Source: Ahaetulla prasina (lineage: Eukaryota; Chordata; Lepidosauria; Squamata; Colubridae). From it: DNA of 64,000 nucleotides. Made by a program: the position numbers and the translations under genes. Of the stretch, positions 22,061 through 33,616 are shown in pieces. The notes under the pieces were generated by a model, which worked only from the letters and a program-made list of their open reading frames with translations, searched no databases and was not told the origin of the DNA. The DNA lies in assembly GCF_028640845.1 (NCBI RefSeq), contig NC_080546.1:71249863-71313862 (forward strand). The letters run 5' to 3'. The first letter of the stretch is position 1; every line of letters starts with the position of its first letter.

Positions 22061-22689
22061 TAGCATTAATTCAAATAGCCCTGTTGTAAAAATCTTGGAA
22101 TACAGCAGAAAAGCATGTAGGAATGAAAAATGTGCCACCAGAAGAGACTCTGTGAAAGAAAGCACTACAGTAATTAGAGAGAAGAGGAGAGGGAATCCAT
22201 TAAATAAAAAGAATGGTTCTGATAATTGCAGAAACCTCCATATGTTATATTTTGACATATTTCTAATTTAACTTTTTCATTTTGTTCTTATAATCTTGTA
22301 ATGCCTTATGTGATCATTTTTCTCTTTTAATTCATTCTATTTATGTTATAGCTTAACGATAATAAGTAGATAGGAAGTAATATGGAACTAGAGCCATTAT
22401 ATATGTTTTGCCATTTTAATGGTAACTAGTTGCCATCTTCTGACTTTTTGCCAAATGCAAGCCTCTATTCTTATTTTAATTAATTTCAAAATGTTTTTTT
22501 AAATAAAAGCATGCATATTATAAGGATGGACTCTCTATTTGTTTGACTGCCTTCTGTCTGTCTGCCTTTCTGTTTGTTATATACAAAATGCATATTTTGT
22601 CCAAAGTGCAGCATGAAGATTTTAAAAATTGTACTTTGTGTAAGGCATCCCTCAAAAGCATCTCAGAAACAACCAACAGACTATTTTAA
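22061..22689. other. unassigned DNA between LINE and Penelope-like remnant
   Basis: AT-rich, with a short gtctgtctgcctttctg run near 22555. There are no domains in the frames. Confidence 0.45.
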
Positions 22690-23430
22690 TCACACAGCAT
22701 CACCATGGCACATAAACCAACTAAACCCCTCCAAAACACCTTGAATAAACCATAAGAATCAGTAACCCAAGAAGAAAAATGCAGGTATTTTCCACAACAT
22801 GCAGCGTAAGAACTGTAACAGCCACTATGTAGGATGGACAGGCAGATGATTAGAAGAGCTCATCCATAAACTTCAACTAGAAGTCAGAAGACATGATGAG
22901 AACTCCTTAATTTTATAGCACATGGGTGGATCCAACCAAGGTTGCATCTGGGAAACTATGGGTATCATAAACCAAGCTAAATCCAGAAATGTTAGGAAAC
23001 CTGTGAACAGTGGTGGGATTCAGCCACTTCGCACCACTTCGGGAGAACCGGTTGTTAACTTTCTGAGCAGTTTGGCAAACTGGTTGTTGGGAGACATCAG
23101 GGCAGAGAACCGGTTGTTAAATTACTTGAATCCCACCACTGCCCGTGAAGCTTGGCATTCAGACATCAATATACACATAGACATAGATCACATATTTATA
23201 CCATAACAAAGATAATAAAAAAGCTAAAAAGGAAAGAAAAAGACCGGAACATATCTTCTTAGCAATAGTCACCTTAATAAACCAAGATTAACACTGACTG
23301 AGAAAACAATACCCTAATCCAGGAACCACCAAGGAGAAAACCACATCCTCAACAAAGATGGCAGAGCATGCTACTATATACAAACATGGAGCAAACTCTA
23401 TACTCACTAACACTGATGATGTCATCTAGA
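22690..23430 (+). mobile_element. Penelope-like element C-terminal remnant (GIY-YIG endonuclease)
   Basis: The sense reading contains HKPTKPLQNTLNKP, then CNSHYVGWTGR, the Penelope-like linker and GIY-YIG motif (Tyr-Val-Gly-x-Thr-Gly-Arg). After it come LHKLQLEVRRHDENS-like residues and WETMGIINQAKSRNVR, then EAWHSDINIHIDIDHIFIP. This order and these motifs are specific to Penelope retroelements. There are several stops. The coding sequence is split between NVRKPVN and REAWHS by a hAT MITE at 23008-23141. Confidence 0.85.
23008..23141. mobile_element. hAT-type MITE with 15-bp perfect TIRs, inside Penelope-like remnant
   Basis: 134 bp beginning cagtggtgggattca and ending with its exact reverse complement tgaatcccaccactg. 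Flanks are cctgtgaa (23000-23007) and cccgtgaa (23142-23149), 7 of 8 matching. The body repeats 'gagaaccggttgttaa'. Its insertion post-dates the Penelope-like element that it interrupts. Confidence 0.93.
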
Positions 23431-23489
23431 TGGTAGACATTATCATTAGATAGGTAATGAGATCTTTGCAAGCAAACAAGACAACCAAT

Positions 23490-23727
23490 TCAGTCTAGTG
23501 GCTAAGGTACCAGACTAGAAACAAGGAGACTTTGAGTTCTAGTTCTGCTTTTGCCATGAAAGCTAGTTGGGTGACCTTGGGCCAGTTGCTCTCTGTCAGC
23601 CAACTCACTTCACAAGATTATGGTTGTGGGGAAAAATAGAAGGAAGATGTGTTCTTATATGTTTGCTACCTTGAGTTGTTTGGAAAAATAATACAGGTGG
23701 GATATAAGTAAAATAAAATAAAATTGT
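23490..23727 (+). mobile_element. tRNA-derived SINE
   Basis: The head has promoter-like boxes (gtctagtggctaaggtacc and gagttctagttctgc). The body reads gttgggtgaccttgggccag and ctctgtcagccaactcactt. The 3' end reads accttgagttg, gtgggatataagtaaaataa. This is a common squamate SINE layout with an L2-like tail. A head-only fragment of it is at 49622-49715. Confidence 0.82.
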
Positions 23728-23901
23728 TGGAGAGAGACTGACAGAGCCAGGGAGAGGAATCGAGTGAAGAATTAGTCTGGAGTCATTACATAATCATAAG
23801 GAGCAAGGTTCAACCTTCCCCACCTACCGTGCCATTGAACATATCTAGTAAGTTAGGAAACTATAACGTTAGTTTCACAAGTATCTGTTCATTAGGTGAA
23901 C

Positions 23902-24135
23902 CAGGGGTGAAATCCAGCAGGTTCTGACAGGTTCTGGAGAACCGGTAGCAGAAATTTTGAGTAGTTTGGAGAACTGGCAAATACCACCTCTTCCTGGCCC
24001 CAGAGTGGGGTGGGAATGGAGATTTTACAGTATCCTTTCCCTGGAGTGGGATGGGAATGGAGATTTTGCAGTATCCTTCCCCTGCCAGACCCACTATTTC
24101 CACCAAGCCGTAGTAAAATAAATTGGATTTCACCA
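23902..24135. mobile_element. hAT-type MITE relative, target duplication not clear
   Basis: It starts caggggtgaaatccagcagg and ends near ttggatttcaccac, inverted-repeat-like. It contains gagaaccggtagcagaaa and two tandem copies of about 55 bp around 'gtgggatgggaatggagatt' and 'cagtatcctt'. A fragment of the same body is at 57190-57310. I could not find an 8-bp duplication. Confidence 0.65.
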
Positions 24136-24559
24136 CAACAAATAAAGGATTGGACTTGATTGAATTTTGCTCGGTCATATCTGGACTTAGGTCTGACATC
24201 TGAGATTTTGGTGATAACTCTTTCTTTCCCCTTTTGCAGAGCTCTAATGAGCTAGCAGAAGGCTAGAATGGCATAGGATATTTAAAATTGGGGCAGAGAA
24301 AAATATTTGTTGATCTGAGTATCTATTACAAATTATCATGCATACTACGTAAGGGTAAAAGCCAGGGACTGTCTTGGATGAGATTTCTTAAAGTCTTTTT
24401 TTCTTTTTGCTCATCTTTTTACTTTTTAATATTTCACCTTAGAGATATTATAATCTATAAATGTTAACATAACCAGGAAATGGGGCCCAGACCTGGACAC
24501 GTTACTATTACTATCCACCCCTATAATGGAGGCTATGGGACGCTATGATATATATTAGG

Positions 24560-24715
24560 CAGGAGTGGGTTCCACTTACCTTTACTACCGGTTCACAATG
24601 GGAGCGCACATGCGCAGATCACCCAGGATGATGTCGTGGTGGGTGAGCGGAGCCTTCCGCTGGTTTTACTACCGGTTCTATAGAACTGGACCGAACTGGG
24701 AGCAACTCTCCAAAG
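24560..24715. mobile_element. hAT-type MITE with 7/8 target duplication
   Basis: 156 bp. The left end is caggagtgggttcc, and the right end is degraded (gcaactctccaaag). Flanks are atattagg (24552-24559) and atattaga (24716-24723). The body matches the 12315 and 16961 copies. Confidence 0.8.
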
Positions 24716-24723
24716 ATATTAGA

Positions 24724-26107
24724 GCTATGCTCTGCTTTGCTGATAACAAACTTTTCTGATGTATTGATTATGATTTTACAGCCAGGTTGATAATGTAGAA
24801 AAGTTGTTTTTTTCATCCCAAACTGATCAGGAGAAAAGAAATCCAATTATGGAGCAAAGGGAAAAGGGCCAACAGTAACTTTTGGCTCATTGTTCTGAAC
24901 GAGTAATGATTCTTTGTTTCTAAATAATTTAAATGCTTTCGAAAGGTTTTTAATGCTTTGGGCATTGGGATTTGAAACAATAATGCATTTTATTTCCTAG
25001 TGTTGATATCTGTCAGGGGAAAAAAAGGCTCTACTCTCCATAAGTAAAAGAGGAAATACTTCACTTTGAAATCTTACCGCTTCTCTTGGCAAGAATTTGA
25101 CTGTGATGATCTGTTGCCTAAAAGCTAATTTTCAGAATTTTATAAATATCTTCTCCAATGACAAGAGCTCACAAACAATTTCTAGCTCTAATGAGGTGAT
25201 TTGGCCTTTTCAAGATATTATAAAATATTTCAGAACAATTTCTGCCTCAGATAAATGTGAATAAATGAAAGACTCTCCATTCTCGGATCCAAAATGTCTT
25301 TACTTAAAAATTAAACTGCACTATTTTCAGTAATAATAAATTCTCATGTGAAATAATCGCAGTTATGGCCTTTTTAAAGCACACAAATATTGTGATGAAA
25401 ACAGTTGCCTTTTTCTGGCATAAGGTACATAGGGAATAAAACAAATGAAACAAAATAGTGATTTCTTCTTTGTTTACATGTTTGCTGGAGTTGCATTTTT
25501 ACAGCATTTATCCTGTTTGATTTATTAGCTTTCCAGAGCAAGCTCTGCTGGGCTGATATGTTTCTTGACATGTAAAGCACCTTCAAAGGCCTCCTGCTGC
25601 GAAATACTATTTATTATTCATAGGATTTGCTGGGAAAAGTAGACGAGAAATACAGCCAGAGCAGGGACAATCACCTGCTCAGGTCAAATATTTTGGCTTC
25701 TAAAGTCTCAGAGGTGACATTCTTCTGATTTTCCACAACAAAATTACTAGAAAACAGGACATAAAATGCTAATAATTATGCTATTAGTCATTAGTCATTA
25801 GGGACAACAACAACAGCAGCCAAATAATCTGGGGGAGGGGGTTTATAGAGCAGAAGTACAATTTTAAAGACTTACCTGTTTTCTTTTTGATGGAACTTAA
25901 AGGAAAATCTAATGTGTTTCTATTTTTTTCACTCTATTTTTTGTTTTACTCAAAAAAAAATAAATACAAAACTCCAAAAAATAAAAAAGACAAAAATCAA
26001 AAGAAAAAGCAATCATTAAACAGACATTTTAAGATATTAAAAAAGTGCATCCCAAAAAAACTCTCCCAGTACGTACGCATATGTTACCCCTTGCCTTAAT
26101 TAGTGGG
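24724..26107. other. unassigned AT-rich DNA
   Basis: About 1.4 kb. It holds A-rich runs near 25950-26030 and no recognised element or gene. Confidence 0.45.
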
Positions 26108-26154
26108 GTAATGTATTAATCAGTACATTACTACATTACTGATTAATACATTAC
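26108..26154. repeat. short perfect AT-rich inverted repeat (18-bp arms, 11-bp loop)
   Basis: Left arm 26108-26125 (gtaatgtattaatcagta) and right arm 26137-26154 are exact reverse complements. It lies about 160 bp upstream of the L2-like LINE fragment. No function is indicated. Confidence 0.85.
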
Positions 26155-26269
26155 TACAATATTGGTCCCCACCCCTTGTGAGATAGCCCTCCCCAATTTT
26201 TAAACTAATAAATCTATTTGCAAATTTTTGACCTGTCTTCTTTATACTATATTATACTTTATACTATAT

Positions 26270-27292
26270 TATACTCCCTGTATACCAATGACTGCATCTC
26301 CAATGATCCATTTGTTAAGCTACTGAAGTTCGCAGATGACACAACAGTGATTGGTCTCATTCGAGACAATGACGAATCCGCATATAGACGAGAGGTCGAA
26401 CGACTAGCCTTGTGGTGCAACCAAAACAATCTGGAACTGAACACACTCAAAACCGTAGAAATGGTGGTAGATTTTAGGAAAAACCCTTCCATACTTCCAC
26501 CTCTCACAATACTTGACAACACAGTATCAACAGTAGAAACCTTCAAATTTCTGGGTTCTATCATATCGCAAGATCTCAAATGGACAGCTAACATCAAAAA
26601 CATCATTAAAAAAGGACAACAAAGAATGTTCTTTCTGCGCCAACTCAGTAAGCTCAAACTGCCCAAGGAGCTGCTGATCCAATTCTACAGAGGAATTATT
26701 GAGTCTGTCATTTGCACCTCTATAACTGTCTGGTTCGGTTCTGCAACCCAACAAGAAAAACACAGACTTCAGAGGATAATTAGAACTGCAGAAAAAATAA
26801 TTGCTACCAACCTGCCTTCCATTGAGGACCTGTATACTGCACGAATCAAGAACAGAGCCGTGAAAATATTTGCAGATCCCTCGCATCCTGGACATAAACT
26901 GTTTCAACTCCTACCCTCAAAACGACGCTATAGAGCACTGCACACCAGAACAACTAGACACAAGAACAGTTTTTTCCCGAAGGCCATCACTCTGCTAAAC
27001 AAATAATTCCCTCAACACTGTCAGACTATTTACTGAATCTGCACTACTATTAATCGTTTCATAGTTCCCATCACCAATCTCTTTCCACTTATGACTGTAT
27101 GACTATAACTTGTTGCTGGCAATCCTTATGATTTATATTGATATATTGATCATCAATTGTGTTGTAAATGTTGTACCTTGATGAACGTATCTTTTCTTTT
27201 ATGTACACTGAGAGCATATGCACCAAGACAAATTCCTTGTGTGTCCAATCACACTTGGCCAATAAAATTCTATTCTATTCTATTCTATATGA
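26270..27292 (+). mobile_element. young L2-like LINE, 5'-truncated, with (TTCTA)n tail
   Basis: It begins inside the RT palm and ends in the family 3' end (ccaatcacacttggccaata, aaattctattctattctatt). The 3' UTR from 27007 aligns almost base for base with the second copy at 50190-50793. The open C-terminal frame and low divergence indicate recent activity of this family. Confidence 0.9.
26275..27006 (+). pseudogene. L2-like ORF2 C-terminal half, 244 codons open to natural stop
   Basis: This encodes the second half of a LINE reverse transcriptase. The frame opens LYTNDCISNDPFVKLLKFAD, with the catalytic FADD at 26329-26340. It continues VEMVVDFRKNP, FKFLGSIISQDLKW, IIESVICTSITVWFGSATQQ and ends RTTRHKNSFFPKAITLLNK before the stop. 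All are hallmark positions of L2-type elements in fish and reptiles. No stop or frameshift interrupts 244 codons. The upstream Met at 26218 lies outside the element in flanking AT-rich sequence, so it is not a real start. The endonuclease and RT fingers are missing, so this copy is dead on arrival. Confidence 0.9.
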
Positions 27293-28000
27293 CAAAATAG
27301 TTAACAGAAATAACAGTAACACAACAAAAATATTGCAACCTGGCCATCGAACGTATGCGATTATGGATGAAATGTAATAGTGAGACCCATTGTCATCGGG
27401 GCACTTGGTACCATATTCAATAATTTTACAAAATACATCCAGAAATTGCAGCTTCCTGCAATAGCACCAGTGGAACTGCAAAAAACTGTGCTACTCGGAA
27501 CATCGTATATTTTAAGAAGATACTTGGTTGATACCTAGGATGCTGACAGCCACCCATATCAACCATTAGTGGCAGTCAATGATATTTGTGTTACATTTTT
27601 AAAGGTTCAGTTGACTGAGTTTCATGTTTAAATAATAATAATAATAACAACAAGATTAATGTTTCAAAAATCTCTGTTAACAAATTGTTATTGTAATCAA
27701 TTTGTAGAAAGTTTGCATTGCATCTTATTTTATCCCAAATTGTCCCAAAAGATAACGGTGATTCATTCTGGATCAAATATCGACATTGTTTCTTAATGCC
27801 ATTTCCTATCAATTGTTGCCTAATTAAATATAATAGATTCAGTCACCACAGTGGGTTCATCTTCCCAATAAAGCCCAAATAGAAGTAGTCTCCAGTTAGG
27901 TGTAATAAAGGGACTGATCTAACTGAGAAAACCTCCTCAGGTTTTCTTAACCTCCTCAGTCTCAGTCCTAGCTTCTCCACCAGCTGATTAGCTACCAAGT
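27293..28000. other. unassigned DNA
   Basis: Short frames and an ATT-rich tract near 27630. No recognisable element. Confidence 0.4.
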
Positions 28001-28006
28001 GCACCT

Positions 28007-28647
28007 CTAGTCCAATAAGGCTATGAGCCCCCCCCCCTTATTCCCGTGGAGGGCACCAAAATCTCCATCTGAGGTCATCATGGGTATGATGGTGCCACTT
28101 ACCATCAAGTCATCTTCCCCTTTGCTGTCACTCTCATAGAAGACCAAGATGGGCTTGATTTGGGTCAGAATTCTTCCCCCTCGCTGGATTGAGGAGAGAC
28201 CTCCACGACCTGTTGAGCCACCTGCATTTTCTCTTTCGGCTCTGTGGAAGGTTTTCTTGGCTTTGGCTGGCTCAGGTCTCATATGGATTCTGGCCGCAGC
28301 ATGAAACAGTCGGCCACACGGAGACTTTCCTTCCCATGTTGAAGACATGCACCTGGGGCACAGAGGGGCCTCTCTCCAGTGGCAGGGGGTATGCCCCCTT
28401 TCCCCCCGCATGGCATTGGGCAGCTCTTGGGCTTCTGGTGGGACCGGTTCTCATACGCAGCATGTTCCTAGTATTTCATCAAGTCGAGATCCACATTCGT
28501 GGCCAGCTAGAACTGCGCTCAAAGGTCATGGGCACCAGTTGTGATACAGCTCTGGTAGACCAGCATGGCAAAAAGTTGTTTTTAACCTTATGGCTATGGG
28601 ATTTAGTTAATGAAAACAATCAGAACTGTAGAGATGGCCATTGTTAG
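28007..28647. other. unrecognised GC-rich segment with long open frames on both strands
   Basis: The minus strand is open for 134 codons (28411-28007: a basic, Pro/Arg-rich part with a CPRC pair, then ILTQIKPILVFYESDSKGED). The plus strand is open for 152 codons (28189-28647). Base composition is well above the AT-rich surroundings. The minus-strand acidic patch after a basic region resembles a structural protein of a retroelement or a processed pseudogene, but I recognise no domain. A donor-like gtaagt follows GATGACTTGATG on the minus strand (near 28103). Function and origin are unknown. Confidence 0.35.
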
Positions 28648-30729
28648 ATGACACAGCCATGCTTTACAATTATGTCAACTATAGAAATTCTGGACCCAAT
28701 TGCCATCATAAATCAAGGACTAGCTGCAAACAAAAGCAGTTGGTTTAGTTATTTTTAGAAAAGCATTGGATCCTGCAGATGTTTCTTTTCCAACCCCAAA
28801 TTTCTGGGTTCATATGATACACTGAATAACCAACTAATCAGATGAATTTGACTTTCAAACTGTACTATGCTAAAAATGATTGTTAAAATGAAAGCTAAAT
28901 AAAATTAATCAGAATCCCATGCAGTCTTCAGAATAAGAGAAACAACTAGAAGGAAGGCTGGAATCGAATGAATTCTGAAATAAAACCAACCACATTTTCC
29001 ATAAAGTATGAACAATAATCTAGCTAGTATGGGAGGTATCCCATTCAATTTTCCCCGGGAGGGAAAAGTATTATAGCCAACACTGCATTTTGTGTGTGTT
29101 TTCACAGGAATAATAAACTGGCCAGCCATGTGTTAGTCTAGTATGAAGTACATGCCTAGCTGAGATGATTATTTTATCAATTAGCATGTTGTGGATAATT
29201 ATGACATAAGAGTAAAGCTCATGTTAAGGTTATAGTACATTTTTTACTTTTGAATATGACTTGAATTATGCTAATATAGTCTCTCTCTCTCAAAAAAAGA
29301 TAAATGCTGAATTCCTTTTAAGCAATGTAGAACTTTTCCCCCCAGGTCAAACAGTGAGTACTACAAAGAAAATTCATATTAATTACAAAAGTGAACCTAT
29401 TTTACTTTTTTTCTGATAAGCCTGTTCAGCATGTTAAAGCTGATCATTGATTAGTTAACCCTTAACTAAACAAACTGTCAATACTATTGATCAGAGGTTT
29501 GTGAATCTGTGAATGTTTCTGGGTTTGATTGTTAAGAGAACTTCACAGAGAGCTGGAGGCTAGCAAGATAACAAGGAAACTCATTAGACTCAGCTGCAAT
29601 ATTGATCTAACTGGGAAGAAATGTTTGTTCAGATGGTGATTAGTTTATATCAATTTCTGGTTATATCTGAAAACAATGCAGATTCTTCTGGTCCATTAAA
29701 GTCAGAAAGTTCCTTTAGGCTGATCAATAGTTATCAGACAATAAAAATAAGACAAGTTATTTTTCCTGATGGCCACACATAATATTGATCATTTCAAAAA
29801 GCACGTTCAATGGCCCACCTGTATCTTCAGAGAATGTGTAATGTATGTGAAATTTTCAGTTTGTTTGCCACAGTGCTACAAGGACATACTGAAACTACTC
29901 AATCTGCATTACTTTAGAAAGGGTCTAGACTAATTCAATGCCCGAATCTGAAGCAAACAATAGAAAATAAAATTTAATATTCTATTATTCCACAATGTAG
30001 CTTTATTTTTTGTTTGTTTCTCACCAGAATGTTATCAGTGGCAAATGTCACAGAAAATAATGTAGGAAATTTTGAATCATAGTTTTTATTTATTTATTTT
30101 TAATTACCCATGTAATGCACATAACAAAGAATACGATCAAATTTCAGAAATAGAATTGTTTAAGGAAGGAACAGCCACAATCTCCATGGCACATCTGAGT
30201 TGAAATAGCTTTGTGCAAAGAAAAAAGATAGATCTAAATTGTGATGTCTCTTTGACTGTGATGGAGGCAATCGATGTGGACTGAGGTGGAAGGAAAGAGT
30301 GCATGAATCTTCCTCCAAAAGAAATCAGTGACGTAAGATGCCCAGGATTAGAACTATGAAGGAAAATACAGTGAAGATTTTCAAGACCTTTCCTTCCAGA
30401 AAGATTCTATGTTTGGGGCCACCAATGATTAAAACCAAAACCAATAAGAGAATAGATCTGATCCTTACTCCTGTACAAAATCTGTTCACTTTCTTCATAT
30501 GCACTCTCTATAAGTAGTAACATACAATGAACTATCTATCTGGTATTCATACTTTTTTAAATGAGCAGCATTGCTCATCAGGTGTGAAAATCCTCACCTT
30601 AGCAAAAAAACCTATACATTTCAACAACATATCTTTCCAGTCACAATTAATCCTGTTCATAGTTTTTAACATCATTTTTTTGTGACCCTTTGTTTCCTGT
30701 GGAGGAAAAATAAGATACATTCTCTAAAT
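28648..30729. other. single-copy-looking AT-rich DNA
   Basis: About 2.1 kb. No element ends, domain-bearing frames or RNA genes seen. Confidence 0.45.
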
Positions 30730-30836
30730 CAGGGGTCTCCAACCTTGTCAACTTTAAGACTTGTGGACTTCAACTCCCAGAATTCTGGGAGTTGAAGTCC
30801 ATAAGTCTTAAAGTTGACAAGGTTGGAGACCCCCTA
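30730..30836. mobile_element. near-perfect palindromic hAT-type MITE with perfect 8-bp target duplication
   Basis: 107 bp. The two halves are reverse complements with about four differences, centred on cagaattctg. Flanks are ctctaaat at 30722-30729 and 30837-30844. As RNA it would be one continuous hairpin. Short palindromes starting 'caggggtctccaacc' are a typical hAT MITE form. Confidence 0.95.
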
Positions 30837-30844
30837 CTCTAAAT

Positions 30845-31684
30845 TATTAGTCTTCACATATAAAACAATTTGCACCATTTAAAGGACTGAAGGATAAACA
30901 TGATACAAATGGACCCTCTAAAAACCATACTGTTAAGAGTTTTATCACTGGAACATAGTTGTTAAATCCATATAATACTTTTAGTTACTTTGAAATATAA
31001 TTGAATACCTCCCTGTCTCCAGTCCCTATTCTCTCTAAGACACTGCCTAGTATACTCACATACATATACTTCATGTAGGTGTTCTACTTTTACTTCAGTT
31101 TCATTCACTTTTTTAATTTATTCCATATCATTTTTTCCAAAGATAATGGGATAAGATAATGGTCTATCTCATATTTGAATCTTCTCATCACTCTCAATAC
31201 TTCACTGAGCCCTAAAAATTGATTATAAACAATTCATGTTTTTCAATTCATCCCTTTGCCATGTGAGTAGTCTTATATTTAAACCATAAATTAAAAACCA
31301 GTCTTTTTTCTAAGGAGATTGTCCTTTCATTCATTTTTGGGTCTCTGAGTAGCCCAGCCACTTCTTCGCTTTTGCTTCATCTCACTAATCTATTCATGTC
31401 ATCTCACAGATTTATTTTCTGTTGAACTGTACAGCAATGTAAAAAAATAAGAGATTTCATATACTTCAGCTATAGAGTTCAAGGCTTCTTCCTTCTATTA
31501 ATAGATAATTTGGTGAGTTGCTTGAAACAGAGATATTTATATTTCTTTCTAACCTGGGAACTTCTAACCTGCCTAACTAATCTCGGCTCCTATAGCTTAA
31601 TTATTGCTTCCTTTTTTTAACATTTTCCAGATTGTCACAACCATACCTTTGGTTAAGACTCTCACATAACATTTTATAGTGGAG
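30845..31684. other. unassigned AT-rich DNA
   Basis: No features recognised. Confidence 0.4.
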
Positions 31685-31905
31685 AAAGGTAATGATAAAG
31701 ATAAAAGTTTCACCTCTCCAGTTGTATCTGACTTTAGGGGGTGGTGTTCCTCTCCATTTCTTAGCTAAGGGAGCCAAAGTCCTTTTCCATGGTCATGTGG
31801 CCAGCATGACTATATGCCAAGGTAGACGGAACACTGATCCCTTCCCACCAAAGTGGTGCCTATTCATCTACTCGCATTACATGGAGAAAGTATAGACTAC
31901 GTTAC
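31685..31905. mobile_element. squamate SINE fragment
   Basis: Contains the family blocks gtatctgactttagggggtg, ccatggtcatgtggccagca and cttcccaccaaagtggtgcc. I recognise these as a repeated squamate SINE-type sequence that normally continues into a tRNA-like end. That end is missing here. Orientation is uncertain. Confidence 0.65.
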
Positions 31906-32045
31906 CAACTTTAGTCATGCTAGACATGTGTATCATTTTATACTAGTATTGATTGTTTTGTGCATAGTTTGATCAATGCATTATAAACTTCAATTTTACT
32001 TGAAGCAAACTTAGATCTCTAATCTAGACAACATTTTCCAAGCCA

Positions 32046-32313
32046 TGTTTTTTTTGTTTAATATGCATTTATATCCCGCCCTTCTCCGAAGACTCAGGGA
32101 GGCTTACACTGTGTTAAGCAATAGTCTTCATCCATTTGTATATTATATACAAAGTCAACTTATTGCCCCCAACAATCTGGGTCCTCATTTTACCTACCTT
32201 ATAAAGGATGGAAGGCTGAGTCAACCTTGGGCCTGGTGGGACTTGAACTTGCAGTAATTGCAAGCAGCTGTGTTAATAACAGACTGTCTTAGTCTGTTGA
32301 GCCACCAGAGGCC
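32046..32313 (-). mobile_element. tRNA-derived SINE with CR1/L2-like 3' tail
   Basis: Second copy of the family at 10885-11150. The minus-strand head is gcctctggtggctcaacag, with a B box around caagttcaagtccc. The 3' end is tgagtcttcggagaagggcg and ggatataaatgc. It is nearly full length. Confidence 0.85.
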
Positions 32314-33544
32314 CATCTATGTTGCCTGCCATAGATCTTTTTTGGGATGTATTCTGATTACACATAAATATTGTAGTCTAAATATGTTGTGAATTATTAC
32401 TTGGATAATAACATCATTTAGTTTTAGTAAAAGTTTTGCTTTTCTTTTATAATTGCAGTTTTGCAGTTCTTTTATAATGTTATACATACTACTATTATTT
32501 TTATTTTATCATATTTTATTGTAATACATTTTATTGCATTTTCATATTTTCAAACAGCTTATAATTAAAGCAGCATATATGATAAAATATAAAACATAAC
32601 ATAAAATACTATAAGTAAAAATTATCAGTAAAAGCATCCCTACAATAAAAATTATTAGAAACAATCTAATACAAAATATCAAATGATCTATGAGCAAAGA
32701 TATATGGCTTGATCAGGCATGGAAGGAATATGAAAGGATTAGGATTTCAATCTAATCTAATAGATATCTATAAGCCTTAAAGCAAAACCAAAGTCCCAAT
32801 AGAAATAAATGACCATTCATTCAATGATATGTTTTATCATATAGACAACTTTTTATTATCAATCATGTTTTCTGTTTCTTGTGTTTTTCATTACCGACTG
32901 CTAATCTGAATTAACAAAAGCTTGGAATACCCAGTTGTTGACATCTTTCAGAAGCATTATTTTGTACATTAAATATCAAAGTGATTTTGCCAGAAAGCTT
33001 TTCATTAGATTTCAAAACGATTTTTTCTTCAGCATTTCTAATTACTATAATCAAAATCTGGCAACATTCCATTTACTACATATGCTATTCACTTCTTCAT
33101 GTGCATCATAAAAAAGTAATTTTCAGAAATAGCTTCATTAATAACTGTGATCATAATGCTCCTGGTTTTAATTTCCTATGAATGGAATGAGTAGAAGATG
33201 TATCACTTTTTAATTAACAAGCTAGAAAAACTAAATATACAAGGAAGTAAAATGCCTTTTATGGCTCAGTTATGAACACTGAAATTTCTTGGTTAGAACA
33301 TTAATGTGAAATAGGAATTAATTAATTGAATACAATATAATAAAAAAACTTAAATGTTATCGAAGGACAGTAAGGGTGCTGTGCTTGCTGATTATCTAAG
33401 GGCACAAACTAGCAAACCATTATTTTTAGACAAACAGCTTGTCGTCGAAAATCTTTATTAGAAAGTCATAAATAATAGTCCTGGATAATACTCTAGGTTT
33501 CTCTTCAGGTCATATTATTGTATAATAAAAACTACTATTATAAT
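32314..33544. other. AT-rich DNA
   Basis: Strongly A+T-rich, especially 32480-32700. No genes or clear repeats recognised. Confidence 0.45.
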
Positions 33545-33616
33545 AACTTCCTCTTTATGGATCACTGCCTTGTCGTGGCAAAGGGATTTGCATAGCTCAA
33601 TGAAGCTATGAGCTAT
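33545..33616 (+). mobile_element. BovB LINE 5' end, left piece (split by CR1 insertion)
   Basis: The sequence ggatcactgccttgtcgtgg to aagctatgagctat matches the 5' end of the BovB-derived element at 49968 (read in reverse complement). That element continues 'gagctatgccgtgcaggg'. Here the continuation is found only at 36866, after the CR1. Confidence 0.88.

Noticed and set aside
26218..26274. Upstream Met at 26218 as the start of a host reverse-transcriptase-like gene
   Set aside because: The first codons come from an AT-rich tandem (ttatactatattatact) outside the LINE. The element itself begins near 26270 by 5' truncation.
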